Below are positions 27,101-35,605 of a stretch of DNA of 64,000 bases, one piece after another; the stretch's first letter is position 1, and every line of letters begins with the position of its first letter. The stretch spans positions 3,844,001-3,908,000 of the forward strand of contig NZ_JQMJ01000004.1 of NCBI RefSeq assembly GCF_000744655.1. The letters run 5' to 3'. A program made the translations under genes and the position numbers. This stretch comes from Streptacidiphilus rugosus AM-16. Its GTDB lineage: Bacteria > Actinomycetota > Actinomycetes > Streptomycetales > Streptomycetaceae. Under the pieces are notes generated by a model. The model made no database searches and had not been told where the DNA came from. It saw only the letters and a program-made list of their open reading frames with translations.

Positions 27101-27703
27101 GGCGGGTACCAGTTCGTCGGCCGCACCACCCAGGTCTGGTCCACCTGGCAGCAGCGCGGGGCCTTCGAACCCGGCAGGCCCTGGCTACTGCGCTTCTTCG
27201 ACCGCATCCGCTGGTATCCCGTCGACGCGGACGAACTGCTGGAACTGCGCGCCGACATGGCCGCCGGACGCTTCGCGCCGCGGATCGAGGAGGGCACCTT
27301 CGCACTGGCGGACCATCTGCGGTTCCTGGAGCGCGACGCCGACTCCATCGCCGCGTTCCGGGCCGGTCAGGCGGCCGCTCTCACCGCCGAGCGCGACGCG
27401 TGGGAGGCGGCCGGCGAGTTCGCCCGCGCCGATGCCGCGGCCGAGCCGACGCCGGCGGCGACGGAGGTGAGCGTGCCACCCGGCGGCCGCCTGCTGGAGG
27501 CCGAGTTCGCCGCGTCCGTGTGGCAGCTGAACGTCGCGGTCGGCGACGTCGTCACGGCGGGGCAACAGCTGGTCGCGCTGGAGGCGATGAAGATGGAGGC
27601 GCCCGTCCACGCGCCGATCGCGGGTGTGGTGGTGGATCTGCTCACCCGCACCGGCGCCCAGGTCGAGGCCGGCACCCCGCTGCTGGTCCTCGCCCCGCAC
27701 TGA
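24158..27703 (+). CDS. Urea carboxylase-type enzyme, probably guanidine carboxylase
   Basis: 1181 residues, ATP- and biotin-dependent. The biotin carboxylase half (1-450) has LVSNRGEIAVRIIRTARRLG, an ATP-grasp region with KATGGGGGIGM and EVNTRLQVEHPVTE. The carboxyltransferase follows as KipA/AHS2-like (about 455-760) and KipI/AHS1-like (about 770-980) modules. The biotinyl domain ends the protein with EAMKMEA (biotinyl Lys about 1145). It carboxylates urea or guanidine. Enzymes clustered with two DUF1989 proteins are generally guanidine carboxylases, so that substrate is favoured; sequence alone does not settle it. ATGA overlap with the gene before. Confidence 0.93.
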   Translation: MSFDTLLVSNRGEIAVRIIRTARRLGLRTVAVFSDPDRSAPHVRLADSAVRLGPAPAKQSYLDAGLVLRAAADSGAGAIHPGYGFLSEDADFARRCEQAGIAFVGPTAAQLELFGAKHTARAAAEAAGVPLAPGTGLLPDLATALAEAGRIGYPVMLKATGGGGGIGMAACRDAQDLARAWERVQRVAAASFASAGVFLERLVEHARHVEVQVFGDGAGHVVTLGDRDCSLQRRNQKVLEEAPAPGLPARVRLTLADSARELCASVGYRSAGTVEFVYDAAREEAYFLEVNTRLQVEHPVTEQVYGVDLVEWMLRLARGERDVVREPAAPHGHAVEARVYAEDPSRDHRPSAGRLTRVSFPEDVRVDTWVETGTEVTTAYDPLLAKVVAHGADREDALRRLDAALGASRIDGIETNLGLLRAALADADVRAGAHSTATLAAVTDPTPRIEVQAAGTLTTVQDWPGRTGHWQVGVPPSGPMDDLSFRLGNRALGNPEGAPGLECTLQGPSLRFTHETTVCVTGAPVPVTVDGVPAAQWQPVTVPAGATLAVGAPEQHGLRSYVLFGGGLDVPETLGSAATFTLGGFGGHGGRPLRPGDVLHGGTATTGAPVPPAERPVPVTMWRIGVLEGPHAAPEFFTEQDIADFYAADWKVHFNSARTGVRLVGPKPRWARSDGGEAGLHPSNIHDTPYSVGAVDYTGDMPVLLGPDGPSLGGFVCPATIASGQRWKLGQLRPGDTVRFVPVSEATAARLREQPVLEPHADRPAVLDGGVLARDGDVAYRRSGDDNLLVEFGPMQLDLALRMRVHALMESLQASGPSGITDLTPGIRSLQIQVDPDRLPLPRMLAAARRAVAELPDTDALVVPSRTVHLPLSWDDPATREATARYMAGVRDDAPWCPWNIEFIRRVNGLASVDEVHQTVFDAEYLVLGLGDVYLGAPVATPLDPRHRLVTTKYNPARTWTAENSVGIGGAYLCVYGMEGPGGYQFVGRTTQVWSTWQQRGAFEPGRPWLLRFFDRIRWYPVDADELLELRADMAAGRFAPRIEEGTFALADHLRFLERDADSIAAFRAGQAAALTAERDAWEAAGEFARADAAAEPTPAATEVSVPPGGRLLEAEFAASVWQLNVAVGDVVTAGQQLVALEAMKMEAPVHAPIAGVVVDLLTRTGAQVEAGTPLLVLAPH

Positions 27704-27735
27704 CGTCCACCGCCGCTCCCGCCGGAAGGCCCGCC

Positions 27736-29373
27736 ATGACCGCCCGCTCCCACGCCAGCGCCATCGAACGCGTCCGCGCCGCCTACGCTCGCATCGACTC
27801 CGTCGACCGCCCCGAAGTCTGGATCACCCTGCGTCCCCGACCGGAGGTCGAGGCGGAGGCCGCCGCACTCGATCCGCGGCTGCCGCTGGCCGGACGGCTG
27901 TTCGCGGTCAAGGGCAACATCGACGTGGCCGGGCTGCCCACGACCGCCGGCTGCCCCTCCTTCGCCTACCGCCCCGAGCACGACGCTCCCGTGGTGGCCC
28001 GGCTGCGGGCAGCCGGCGCGATCGTGATCGGGACGACCAACATGGACCAGTTCGCCACCGGCCTGGTGGGCACCCGCTCCCCCTACGGCCCGGTGCGCAA
28101 CGCCCTGCACCCCGACCTGGTGTCCGGCGGGTCCAGCTCCGGGTCGGCGGTCGCCGTCGCGCTCGGGCTGGTGGACTTCGCGCTGGGCACCGACACCGCC
28201 GGCTCCGGGCGGGTGCCGGCCGCGTTCAACGGCGTCGTCGGGCTCAAGCCCACCTACGGGACCGTGCCGACCGAAGGCGTGGTCCCCGCCTGTGCGAGCC
28301 TCGACTGCGTCACCGTCTTCGCGCGGACCCTGGACGAGGCCGAGGAAGCCCTGGCGTTCATGGCCGCCGAGCAGGGGCGGCCACCGGCCAGGCGGCCCGG
28401 TCCCTGGCGGATCGCCGTCCCCGCGGCCGCGCAGCTGGGCGAGCTGGATCCGGGCTGGGCGGGCGCGTTCGAAGCAGCGGCCGCCCGCCTCGCCGACGCC
28501 GGGGCCGAGCTGCGGAGCATCGACCTCACCCCGTTCACCCGGGCCGCGGCGATGCTCTACGGGGGCGCCTTCGTCGCCGAGCGCTACACGGCGGTGGGCG
28601 CCTTCGTCGACAAGGGCGCCGCCGATCTCGACCCGAACGTCGCACGGATCGTCACGGCCGCACGGGACGTCCCCGCCCACCGGCTCTTCTCCGACCGCGC
28701 CCGGCTCGCCTCCCTGCGCGAGGCGGCGCTCACCGGCCTCGGCGACGCCGACGCCGTGCTGCTCCCGACCGCGCCCGGCCATCCGACTCTCGCCGATGTC
28801 GCCGCCGACCCCCTCGGCGCCAACGCCCGGCTGGGCAGGTTCACCAACTCCACCAACCTCTTCGACCTGGCCGCCGTCGCCGTTCCGAGCGGGGAGGTGG
28901 AGGGCCGCCCGTTCGGGGTGATGTTCGTCGGCCCGGCCCACACCGACGAACGGCTCGCCCGCATCGCCCGGCTGCTGGCCCCGCGCCCCCTCCTCGCGGT
29001 GGTCGGCGCCCACCTGACCGGACAGCCCCTGAACGGCCAACTGCTCTCCCTCGGCGCGCGCTTCGAAGGCACGACCCGCACCGCGGAGCACTATCGGCTC
29101 CATGTCCTGGCCACCACGCCGCCGAAGCCCGGCCTGGTCCGCGTGAGCGCGGGCGGCGCGGCGATCGAGGCCGAGCTGTGGAGCCTGCCCGAACAGGGCC
29201 TGGGCGCGCTGCTCGCCGCACTGCCGCGCCCGATGACCCTCGGCCCCGTGGAACTCGCCGACGGCACCACCGTCCCGGGCTTCCTCTGCGCCCCCGAGGC
29301 CCTGACCGAGGCGGCGGACATCACCGCCCATGGCGGCTGGCGCGCGTACCTGGCCGCGGTGGCACCGCGGTAG
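27736..29373 (+). CDS. atzF: Allophanate hydrolase
   Basis: 545 residues, amidase-signature family. The Ser-cisSer-Lys triad is visible: Lys59 in FAVKGNIDV, Ser in VSGGSSSGSA (about 133-135) and nucleophile Ser157 in GTDTAGSGRVPAAFN. The C-terminal ~120 residues (FEGTTRTAEHYRLHVL...GGWRAYLAAV) are the AtzF C-terminal domain that decarboxylates N-carboxycarbamate. It splits allophanate to ammonia and CO2, the last step of the cluster's pathway. It lies 32 bp after the carboxylase with GCCGGAAGGC as ribosome site. Confidence 0.95.
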   Translation: MTARSHASAIERVRAAYARIDSVDRPEVWITLRPRPEVEAEAAALDPRLPLAGRLFAVKGNIDVAGLPTTAGCPSFAYRPEHDAPVVARLRAAGAIVIGTTNMDQFATGLVGTRSPYGPVRNALHPDLVSGGSSSGSAVAVALGLVDFALGTDTAGSGRVPAAFNGVVGLKPTYGTVPTEGVVPACASLDCVTVFARTLDEAEEALAFMAAEQGRPPARRPGPWRIAVPAAAQLGELDPGWAGAFEAAAARLADAGAELRSIDLTPFTRAAAMLYGGAFVAERYTAVGAFVDKGAADLDPNVARIVTAARDVPAHRLFSDRARLASLREAALTGLGDADAVLLPTAPGHPTLADVAADPLGANARLGRFTNSTNLFDLAAVAVPSGEVEGRPFGVMFVGPAHTDERLARIARLLAPRPLLAVVGAHLTGQPLNGQLLSLGARFEGTTRTAEHYRLHVLATTPPKPGLVRVSAGGAAIEAELWSLPEQGLGALLAALPRPMTLGPVELADGTTVPGFLCAPEALTEAADITAHGGWRAYLAAVAPR

Positions 29374-29434
29374 GCGGTGAGAACGGGCCGCCGGCGGTGG
29401 CGGCGCGAGCACCCCTGGCCCCGCTGCCGTTCCG

Positions 29435-30136
29435 TCAGGATGAGGGCGCGGCGGCGCCGGCCCCGCGGCCTTCCAGTTGGCGAGTCTCCCGGATCAGCAG
29501 CGCGAGGACCACGACGAGGAGGCCGGCGGCCACGGCGATCGCGTGCTGACCGAGCCCGCGGGTGCAGATCACGCCGATCATCGCGCCGAGGGTGAACGAG
29601 CCCACGACGACGCCGTAGTGCTGCGAGCGCTGCCGCGCGGTCGGGTCCCTGTCGACCAGCCACCGCCGGGTGGCCGTGATCCACTGGCGGAGGTTTCCCG
29701 TGGTCATGACGGTGGCGTAGGGGGCGCCGTGAAGGGTCGTGAACGTCGAGAACTGCAACGCGGCGACGAACGCCACGGTGACGGTCGTGACGCCGACCGG
29801 CGTGTGGGCGGGCAGTGCGGCGACGGCGGCGAGCAGGACGATCTCGATCGTCACCACCACCCGCAGCGGTCGACGCACCACCCGCAGGAGCCGGGGCGTT
29901 CCCAGCAGTTCGACCACGAGCACGCCGAGGGCGAACGCGCCGATGGGAACGAGCCGCAGCGCGGCCGCCCGCCAGTGCCACGAGGTCAGCTGCAGCCAGA
30001 ACAGGATCACGTTGCCCGACTGCAGGTTGGCGAACACCTGGAAGAGCACGAGCGTGAACGCGTCCAGAAAGCCGCCGACGGAGGCCAGCAGCGCCCCGAC
30101 CGGCAGCTTGTCGGTGCGGCGATGGATCGTCACCAC
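29435..30136 (-). CDS. DUF1275 (YoaK-like) membrane protein
   Basis: 233 residues, six membrane segments. LLASVGGFLDAFTLVLFQVFANLQSGNVILFW is the DUF1275 hallmark (G-F-x-D-x-x-x-x...M/Q-S/T-G-N), and TFTTLHGAPYATVMTTGNLRQ is its second half. Possible transporter; no function is established. The start is the GTG at 30136, ten bases after AGGAGG; a second GTG follows directly. It is convergent with the allophanate hydrolase gene and not obviously part of its regulon. Confidence 0.85.
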   Translation of the reverse strand: MVTIHRRTDKLPVGALLASVGGFLDAFTLVLFQVFANLQSGNVILFWLQLTSWHWRAAALRLVPIGAFALGVLVVELLGTPRLLRVVRRPLRVVVTIEIVLLAAVAALPAHTPVGVTTVTVAFVAALQFSTFTTLHGAPYATVMTTGNLRQWITATRRWLVDRDPTARQRSQHYGVVVGSFTLGAMIGVICTRGLGQHAIAVAAGLLVVVLALLIRETRQLEGRGAGAAAPSS

Positions 30137-30585
30137 GACGGGCGGACCTCCTCCGTCCCTTGGCCGGCCCCTGACGCGGCGCGCGCGGGCATCACGGCCC
30201 CGGGCAGGTCGTGCGTCGTCATGCGGCCACTGTGCCAGCGGAGGCGGGCGACTCGGCGACGCCGCTCCGCGCCGTCGCCCGTCGAGGGGAGCCACGGCCC
30301 GAAGGCGCGAGCCGTCAGCCCGGGCCGGGCCCGCCGGCGCGGGAACCGGGCGTGTGCACGGACACGGCTCCCGCAGATGGACCCTCGGTCGCACCGCCGC
30401 CGTGGCACCCCCGGCCCGGCTGGGCCGGCGTCCGGGATGACCGCGCCGTCCCGAACCGCCGCGGCGGCATGGACATCGCCTTCCGGTTCGTCCCCGACGA
30501 CGGTTGCGGCCAGGCCGACAGCGGGCCGCCTGAGTGTGCGAGGTGCGGCGAGGGCCTCCGACTGGCCGACCGTTCCCGAACGGGC
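30137..30585. other. Intergenic region without recognised gene
   Basis: About 450 bp between the DUF1275 start and the end of the SDR gene. Open frames exist but have no domain pattern, ribosome site or codon pattern that would support a gene. The DUF1275 promoter should lie here. Confidence 0.4.
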
Positions 30586-31410
30586 TCAGAGGGCGTCGGT
30601 CAGGCCGCCGTCGATGGTGAAGTCCGCCCCGGTGACATTGCCGGAGCGAGGGCTCCCCAGGAACAGCACCAGGGCGGCGACCTCGTCGGGGGTGGTGAAG
30701 CGGCCGGTGGCCGCCTGTGCGGCGGCGCTCCTGGCCACGTCGGCGGGGTCGAGGCCGAGGTGGCCGCCGACCGTCGCCGCCACCCCTTGCGCACCCTGCC
30801 ACAGCGGGGTCTCCACGGGGCCGGGGCTGACGGAGTTCACCCGCACGCCCCGAGGGCCGAACTCCTTGGAGAGCGCCTTGCAGAAGCTCGAGAGGGCGGC
30901 CTTGGCGGCGCTGTAGTCGACGACCAGCGGATCGGGCAGGCGGCCGTTGACGGAGGAGACGGTGACGATCCGTCCGGCGTCGGTGGCCAGGAGGTGCGGC
31001 AGCGCGGCACGGGTGGCCCGGACCGCCGCCATCAGATTGACGGTGAAGGTCCACTCCCAGTCGGCGTCGGTGGTGGCCAGGAAGCCGTCGACCCGGGGCC
31101 GGACCGCGCCGACGTTGTTGACCAGCACGTCGATGCCGCCGTGCGCGCCGACCGCGGCGGCCACCAGCTCGGCCGGACCCTCCGGGGTGGCCAGGTCCGT
31201 CTCGAGGACGGTGAGCTGCGCGCCCTGCTCGACGAGCCGCTCCAGCGGCTCGGTCAGACTCCTGCTGCCCGCCACGACACGTGCGCCGGCCGCGAGGAAG
31301 GCCTCGGTGACGGCGAGCCCGATGCCGCGTCCGGCGCCGGTGATCACGACTCGCTGCCCCTGCAGGCCCAGGTCGAAGCCGGTCCCCTGGCTCCGGTCCC
31401 CGGGGGTCAT
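30586..31410 (-). CDS. SDR family oxidoreductase
   Basis: 274 residues, classical short-chain dehydrogenase: cofactor motif TGAGRGIG (about 24-31), NNVGA (NNAG-type), catalytic Ser in VTVSSVNG, and YSAAK (Tyr-x-x-x-Lys), ending in FTIDGGLTDAL. It uses NAD(P)H on an unknown carbonyl/alcohol. The start overlaps the stop of the upstream alpha/beta hydrolase gene by 4 nt, so the two are translationally coupled. Confidence 0.93.
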   Translation of the reverse strand: MTPGDRSQGTGFDLGLQGQRVVITGAGRGIGLAVTEAFLAAGARVVAGSRSLTEPLERLVEQGAQLTVLETDLATPEGPAELVAAAVGAHGGIDVLVNNVGAVRPRVDGFLATTDADWEWTFTVNLMAAVRATRAALPHLLATDAGRIVTVSSVNGRLPDPLVVDYSAAKAALSSFCKALSKEFGPRGVRVNSVSPGPVETPLWQGAQGVAATVGGHLGLDPADVARSAAAQAATGRFTTPDEVAALVLFLGSPRSGNVTGADFTIDGGLTDAL

Positions 31411-32216
31411 CGGGAGCCCTCCAGCTGCTGACGGCCCAGCCAGGCCAGCGCGGCGTCGGCGACCTCGCGCCAGCCGCCGTCGATGACGAGCGAGTGGCCG
31501 CGGTCGGGGAAGGTCATGAAGTCGGTGACGGCCTCGGAGTGGCGGTACTGCTTGAGCGTGGCCCGCGTGACGGCCTCGGGAACGGTGTGGTCCTTGCCGC
31601 CCGCTACCAGCAGCAGCGGGCCGCGGCCGGAGTTCTTCGTGTCGACCTTCGCCGCCGAGTGCGGGTTGAAGTTGGCTGCCGCAGCCTCGTAGAGGGGCTT
31701 GCCGGGAGCCGGGATGGTCCAGCGCGCGTGGAGCTCCGCCGACTCGTCCTCGGAGATCGCGTTGCCGAAGGCGAAGCGGAACTGCTCGGCGGTGAGCGAG
31801 ACCGAGCGGTGCCGGTTGGCCGGGTTCCTGAACACCGGCAGGGTGGCCTTCAGGGCGGAGAGCGGGAGCGGCAGATCGCCCTTGATCTGCGCGGCGTCGA
31901 TGGCGACGGCAGCCGCGGCGCGGTCCTGGCCGAGCAGCTTCTGAGCGATCATGCCGCCGAAGGAGTGACCGACCAGCACGGGCGGGGCGGGCAGTTCGGC
32001 GATCAGGGCCGCGTAGTGCTCGACGACGTCGTCGATGCCGTGGTCGGCGATGCTCTCCGGGTGCTTCCTGGCCTCCTCGACGGTGTCCGGGTCACCGGGC
32101 CAGCCGGGGGCGGAGGGCTCGTAGCCCGCTTCGCGGAAGAGCTCGATCCACGGCTGCCAGGAGGTGCTGTGCAGCCACAGGCCGTGGATGAACAGCACGG
32201 GGGTCGGGGTCGTCAT
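31407..32216 (-). CDS. Alpha/beta hydrolase
   Basis: 269 residues. LFIHGLWLHSTSWQPW (oxyanion region), VGHSFGGMIAQ (nucleophile Ser), VAGGKDHTVP (Asp) and FPDRGHSLVIDGGW (His) give the full triad. Similar to haloalkane-dehalogenase/esterase-like lactonases of actinomycetes; substrate unknown. The start MTTPTPVLF at 32216 is preferred over an earlier in-frame ATG because it begins the domain and follows GAGAGG. First gene of a two-gene operon with the SDR. Confidence 0.92.
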   Translation of the reverse strand: MTTPTPVLFIHGLWLHSTSWQPWIELFREAGYEPSAPGWPGDPDTVEEARKHPESIADHGIDDVVEHYAALIAELPAPPVLVGHSFGGMIAQKLLGQDRAAAAVAIDAAQIKGDLPLPLSALKATLPVFRNPANRHRSVSLTAEQFRFAFGNAISEDESAELHARWTIPAPGKPLYEAAAANFNPHSAAKVDTKNSGRGPLLLVAGGKDHTVPEAVTRATLKQYRHSEAVTDFMTFPDRGHSLVIDGGWREVADAALAWLGRQQLEGSR

Positions 32217-32663
32217 GGCGGTGCCTCTCTGCGTCGGGAGTACGGTGCCTGCCCAGCCAGCCAAGCTCCTGCCCGGCGGCTTCGAACGGGGGAGGGCCCC
32301 CGGGGTCGAATCGATTCGCCCGTTCGGCCCAAGGACGCGACCGCGCGCCCGGGTTCGGACGCGCGGTCAGGTGCTGCCCAGATCCCGTCCCACGCACGCT
32401 CGGCGCGACCGAGGATGTGTTCCTGAACCGGTCCCGGCCTGCCCGATGCCCCCGAGGACGTCCTGCCGTCGCCGCCCACCCCGACCCGCCGCCAGGTGCT
32501 CGCCCTCATCGCGCACGACGCCACGTGGCGGCCTCACTTTCGCCGGTGTCACGATCCCTCCCCCGGTGACAGTCGGTGACCCACCCGATCGGACGCGGCC
32601 GCGCGCGGCTTCCCCTCGTCGCTGCTGTGATGGCGGGGCATCCGATCGAGAGAAGGGCCGGTC
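32217..32663. other. Intergenic region with a CGAATCGATTCG palindrome
   Basis: About 450 bp between divergent genes. It contains a perfect 12-bp palindrome CGAATCGATTCG at 32307-32318, about 90 bp before the hydrolase start, a possible operator for the hydrolase-SDR pair. No convincing gene is seen in the remainder. Confidence 0.35.
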
Positions 32664-32948
32664 ATGGCAGTTCTGATGGAGATCGATTTCCCTGGTGTGA
32701 CGGCGGAGCAGTACGACGAGCTCGACAAGCGCGCCGGGACGCGGGCCGACCAGCTTCCGGACGGCGTGCTGTTCCACTGCGCGAGCGTGTCGAGCGCGGG
32801 GCTGCACGTGGTCGACCTGTGGGAGTCACGCGCCAAGTTCGAGGCGTTCATGGAACGGCTCATGCCCATCGCGGCCGAGGTCGGGTTCCCGCAGCCGAAG
32901 GCTCCGCCGCAGCTCACCGAGGTGCATTACCACTTCGAGCGAGGATAG
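32664..32948 (+). CDS. Small conserved hypothetical protein, 94 aa
   Basis: A short alpha+beta protein (MAVLMEIDFPGVTAEQYDELDKRAG ... VDLWESRAKFEAFMERLMPIA) resembling dimeric ferredoxin-like-fold proteins related to antibiotic-biosynthesis monooxygenases. The ribosome site AGAAGGG lies 7 nt before the ATG. No cofactor motif. Streptomycetes carry several such genes annotated as hypothetical. Single-gene unit. Confidence 0.75.
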   Translation: MAVLMEIDFPGVTAEQYDELDKRAGTRADQLPDGVLFHCASVSSAGLHVVDLWESRAKFEAFMERLMPIAAEVGFPQPKAPPQLTEVHYHFERG

Positions 32949-33012
32949 GGCGCAGGAGCAGGCCCCCGGCCCGGCAGGCCGTGCGGCGACGGTGGCTCGC
33001 GGAGCGTGGTAG

Positions 33013-33480
33013 CTACGTCGCTGAGGTGTTCGTCGCGTCCGACGGGGGTGCGCCGTCCTGAAGGCCGACAGCGGGGCGCTGAGTGCCCATCACCCTGTCG
33101 ACCGTGATCTCGATGACCACGCGCTGCGGATTGACGCGAGGTGTGCGGTAGCGCTCGGCGTAGCGGCGCTCCGCCTCCCGCACCGCGGCGGTGTCCGCGC
33201 TGACGACGGCCGTCCCCTCCAGGGTGGTCCAGCGTCGGCCGTCGACCTGAGTGAGGGCCACCCGGGCGGACGGGCCGGCCGCCGCGACGTTGCGGGCCTT
33301 GGCGCTGGTCGAGCTGGTGATCACGCGGGCGGTCCCGGTCGCCGGGTCGTAGGTCGCGCCGACCGGGGTGAGGTGGGTGGACCCGTCGGGCCGGCGGGTG
33401 GCCAGGACGCACAGGTGCCGCTCGCGCCAGAAGCGAGCGGCTTCCTCCGTTGCCGTGCCGCCGCCGTCTTCGGTCGTCAT
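33013..33480 (-). CDS. PPOX-class (pyridoxamine phosphate oxidase-like) F420/FMN-binding protein
   Basis: 155 residues. FWRERHLCVLATRRPDGSTHLTPVGATYDPATG is the start of the split-barrel flavin fold; TSSTSAKARNVAAAGPSARVALTQVDGRRWTTLEGTAVV continues it. This layout matches the TIGR03618/F420-dependent subgroup common in actinobacteria, whose members reduce or oxidise diverse small molecules. The start at 33480 follows AGGGAAG; a longer reading upstream is out of register with any domain. Confidence 0.85.
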   Translation of the reverse strand: MTTEDGGGTATEEAARFWRERHLCVLATRRPDGSTHLTPVGATYDPATGTARVITSSTSAKARNVAAAGPSARVALTQVDGRRWTTLEGTAVVSADTAAVREAERRYAERYRTPRVNPQRVVIEITVDRVMGTQRPAVGLQDGAPPSDATNTSAT

Positions 33481-33571
33481 CGAGGTGGGCTTCCCTGTCG
33501 TGGAGTGCGTGCGGAGCTGCGTGCGTCGACGGCCCGAGGGGTGTCTTCTGCCTGCGCAGTCTATGCGGTGA

Positions 33572-34024
33572 TCACGCTGCCGGGGTCGGCGGCAGGGCGC
33601 CCAGCACCGCGGGCAGCCGGGCTTCGACGGCGTCGGCGAGGTCGTCGAAGGCACCGCGCAGGAGGGGTTCGGCGAGACGGAGAACGCCCTTGAAGGTCAG
33701 GGTGGCGCGGTAGGTGACCAGCGTGCCGTCACCGTGGGGGCGGATGGCCATGTCGTCGGTGGCCGAGACGCTCCGGTTGGAGCCCTGGAAGACGAGCCGG
33801 TCGGGTTCGCGGGTGACCAGCCGGTAGTCGAGGGTGGTCTCCCGACCGCGGAAGCGCGAGGTGTTCTGCCAACGCGCACCGACCGCCACGGGGCCCGCGT
33901 CGGTGCGACGGCAGCGCACGGTTCCGGGGTCCCACTCCTCGGTGTGCGCGAAGTCCTCCAGATAGGCCACCACGGTCGACGCAGGGGTACCGACGCGGAA
34001 CGAGCGCTCGACGGTGATGGCCAC
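33572..34024 (-). CDS. SRPBCC family protein
   Basis: 150 residues in the START/Bet v1-like fold: ITVERSFRVGTPASTVVAYLEDFAHTEEWDPGTV at the N-terminus, VGARWQNTSRFRGRETTLDYRLV in the sheet and a long C-terminal helix LLRGAFDDLADAVEARLPAVL. Such proteins bind hydrophobic ligands or act as polyketide cyclase-like or toxin-like chaperones; no active-site prediction is possible. It sits upstream of the PPOX gene on the same strand (91 bp apart). Confidence 0.85.
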   Translation of the reverse strand: MAITVERSFRVGTPASTVVAYLEDFAHTEEWDPGTVRCRRTDAGPVAVGARWQNTSRFRGRETTLDYRLVTREPDRLVFQGSNRSVSATDDMAIRPHGDGTLVTYRATLTFKGVLRLAEPLLRGAFDDLADAVEARLPAVLGALPPTPAA

Positions 34025-34113
34025 GTGGTCCTCCGGACGCGAGTAGGGACGGATCGGCGACTCCCGCCTGCCGTCGGGGCGGAACTCGGACGACGGGGCT
34101 CACCCGGCGGGGC

Positions 34114-34326
34114 TCACATCGCGACGATTCGCGCGATCATGAATCCGACGGTGGGGAGCACGAGGACCGCCAGACCGATCAACCCCACCCAGTTCCACCA
34201 CACGTCGTGGGCGTGAACGGGGTCGTGGACCGAGATGCCCAAGGTCGTGGAGGACTCGCACTCGGGCGTCTCCTCCGGACGGACCAGCGACTGGACGGGC
34301 CGGGGTGCAGTGGCGGGAACGGACAT
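34114..34326 (-). CDS. Small single-pass membrane protein, 70 aa
   Basis: A hydrophilic N-terminal half (1-40) is followed by WWNWVGLIGLAVLVLPTVGFMIARIVAM, one membrane helix at the C-terminus (tail-anchored layout). The strong ribosome site AGGGAGGAAG before the ATG at 34326 supports a real gene. No family recognised. It lies upstream of the SRPBCC gene on the same strand and divergent from whiB. Confidence 0.6.
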   Translation of the reverse strand: MSVPATAPRPVQSLVRPEETPECESSTTLGISVHDPVHAHDVWWNWVGLIGLAVLVLPTVGFMIARIVAM

Positions 34327-34572
34327 GGCTTCCTCCCTGTGGCTGATTCCCCTGGCCTGTCCACCATGGCCCGCCGAGCTCCTGTGTGCGCACGGCATCG
34401 ATGGCGCATCGCTCGATCGGGCGGTGCGACGTCGGCGTGCACGTGGCGGTCGTCCGGTCGGCCGGCACGGTTCGCGCGCGGCGGGCTCCCGCATCGGCGA
34501 AGCACCCCATCCCCGACCCCGCCGGTGACGAAGTACCGTAAAGACCGCTGATCGTGCCTCACGGAGGCGGTG

Positions 34573-34869
34573 ATGAAGCCCACCGGTCCCGACAACCCGC
34601 TCCGCGGACAACCGACCCCCGACTGGCACGCCCACGCCAACTGCATCGGCGCCGACCCCGAACTGTTCTTCCCGATCTCCTCCACCGGGCTGGGGCGGCT
34701 ACAGGCGCAGGCCGCGAAAAGCATCTGCCGCTCCTGCACCGTGGCCGACGACTGTGCCCGGTGGGCGCTCCGGCACGGCGAGACCTACGGCATCTGGGGC
34801 GGTCTGGACGAGGAGGAACGAAGGGCCGCCCGCCGGTCCTCCCTGGGGCCGACGAGCGACTCCGCCTGA
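34573..34869 (+). CDS. WhiB family transcriptional regulator
   Basis: 98 residues with the four [4Fe-4S] cysteines Cys24, Cys52, Cys55 and Cys61 in C-x27-C-x2-C-x5-C spacing and the G-[I/V]-W-G-G turn (GIWGGLDEEERR) followed by a basic tail. Wbl proteins bind SigA region 4 and control development, stress or antibiotic resistance in actinomycetes. The GGAGG at 34563-34567 favours the ATG at 34573 over the GTG at 34570. The sequence is not obviously WhiB, WhiD or WblC; probably an accessory Wbl. Confidence 0.95.
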   Translation: MKPTGPDNPLRGQPTPDWHAHANCIGADPELFFPISSTGLGRLQAQAAKSICRSCTVADDCARWALRHGETYGIWGGLDEEERRAARRSSLGPTSDSA

Positions 34870-34956
34870 CGCCGGCTCGCAGGACCCACAGTCGACCCCG
34901 GTACCGGCCCCGGGAGCCCGTACCCGACGCCTTCGGTGGCGTGAAGGGAGGCAGCC

Positions 34957-35439
34957 ATGTCATTCGGCGACACCGGCGTTGAGTCGGTCTGGGACTATCC
35001 GCGACCCCCGGCCGTGGTCCCGTGCGCCCGGTCGGTCCTGGTCCTCTTCTCCGGGGTGACCGTGGCCGACTCCGTGAGAACGCTGCGGGTCCTGGAGACC
35101 AGTCACCCGCCGGTCTACTACATCCCCGCCGCGGACGTCAGGCAGGACCTGCTCACCGCGGCGACCGCAGAGAGCTGGTGCGAGTGGAAGGGGCGCGCGG
35201 TGTACTGGAACCTGCGCCTCGGGGACCGCGTGAGCGTGTGCGCGGCGTGGAGCTACCCCGATCCGCGTCGCGGCTTCGAGTCCTTGGCGGGGGCCTTCGC
35301 GTTCTATCCCGGGCGGGTGGACGAGTGCCGCGTCGACACCGAGGCGGTCTCGGCCCAGCCCGGTGACTTCTACGGGGGCTGGATCACCTCCCGCATCCGT
35401 GGACCGTTCAAGGGCGCGCCGGGAACCGGCGGCTGGTGA
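34957..35439 (+). CDS. DUF427 domain-containing protein
   Basis: 160 residues. ESVWDYPRPPAVVP at the N-terminus, then SHPPVYYIPAADVRQDLL and the CEWKGRAVYWNL motif are typical of DUF427. These small beta-barrel proteins are widespread in actinobacteria and of unknown function. The start follows GAAGGGAGG. It is downstream of whiB on the same strand (87 bp), so co-expression is possible. Confidence 0.9.
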   Translation: MSFGDTGVESVWDYPRPPAVVPCARSVLVLFSGVTVADSVRTLRVLETSHPPVYYIPAADVRQDLLTAATAESWCEWKGRAVYWNLRLGDRVSVCAAWSYPDPRRGFESLAGAFAFYPGRVDECRVDTEAVSAQPGDFYGGWITSRIRGPFKGAPGTGGW

Positions 35440-35605
35440 GGCGTCGGCCTGGGCGGACGCCTCCCCCAGACCGTGGTGCCGTTCGGCCGCAGGCGACGGG
35501 GAACGTGCGGGCGCACGCCTCGCGTGGCCCGCATCGCCTTGCCCGGCCGGGCGCAGACGTCGGGCGGCGAGCCACGCGAAGGCCCGTGCCCCTGGCCGCC
35601 CAGGG

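Noticed and set aside
27367-29412. 681-codon open frame on the minus strand
   Set aside because: Antisense to allophanate hydrolase with no recognisable protein pattern.
32301-32320. tRNA-like T-arm (GGGTCGAATCGATTCGCC)
   Set aside because: No acceptor, D-arm or anticodon stem can be built around it; it is simply a 12-bp palindrome.
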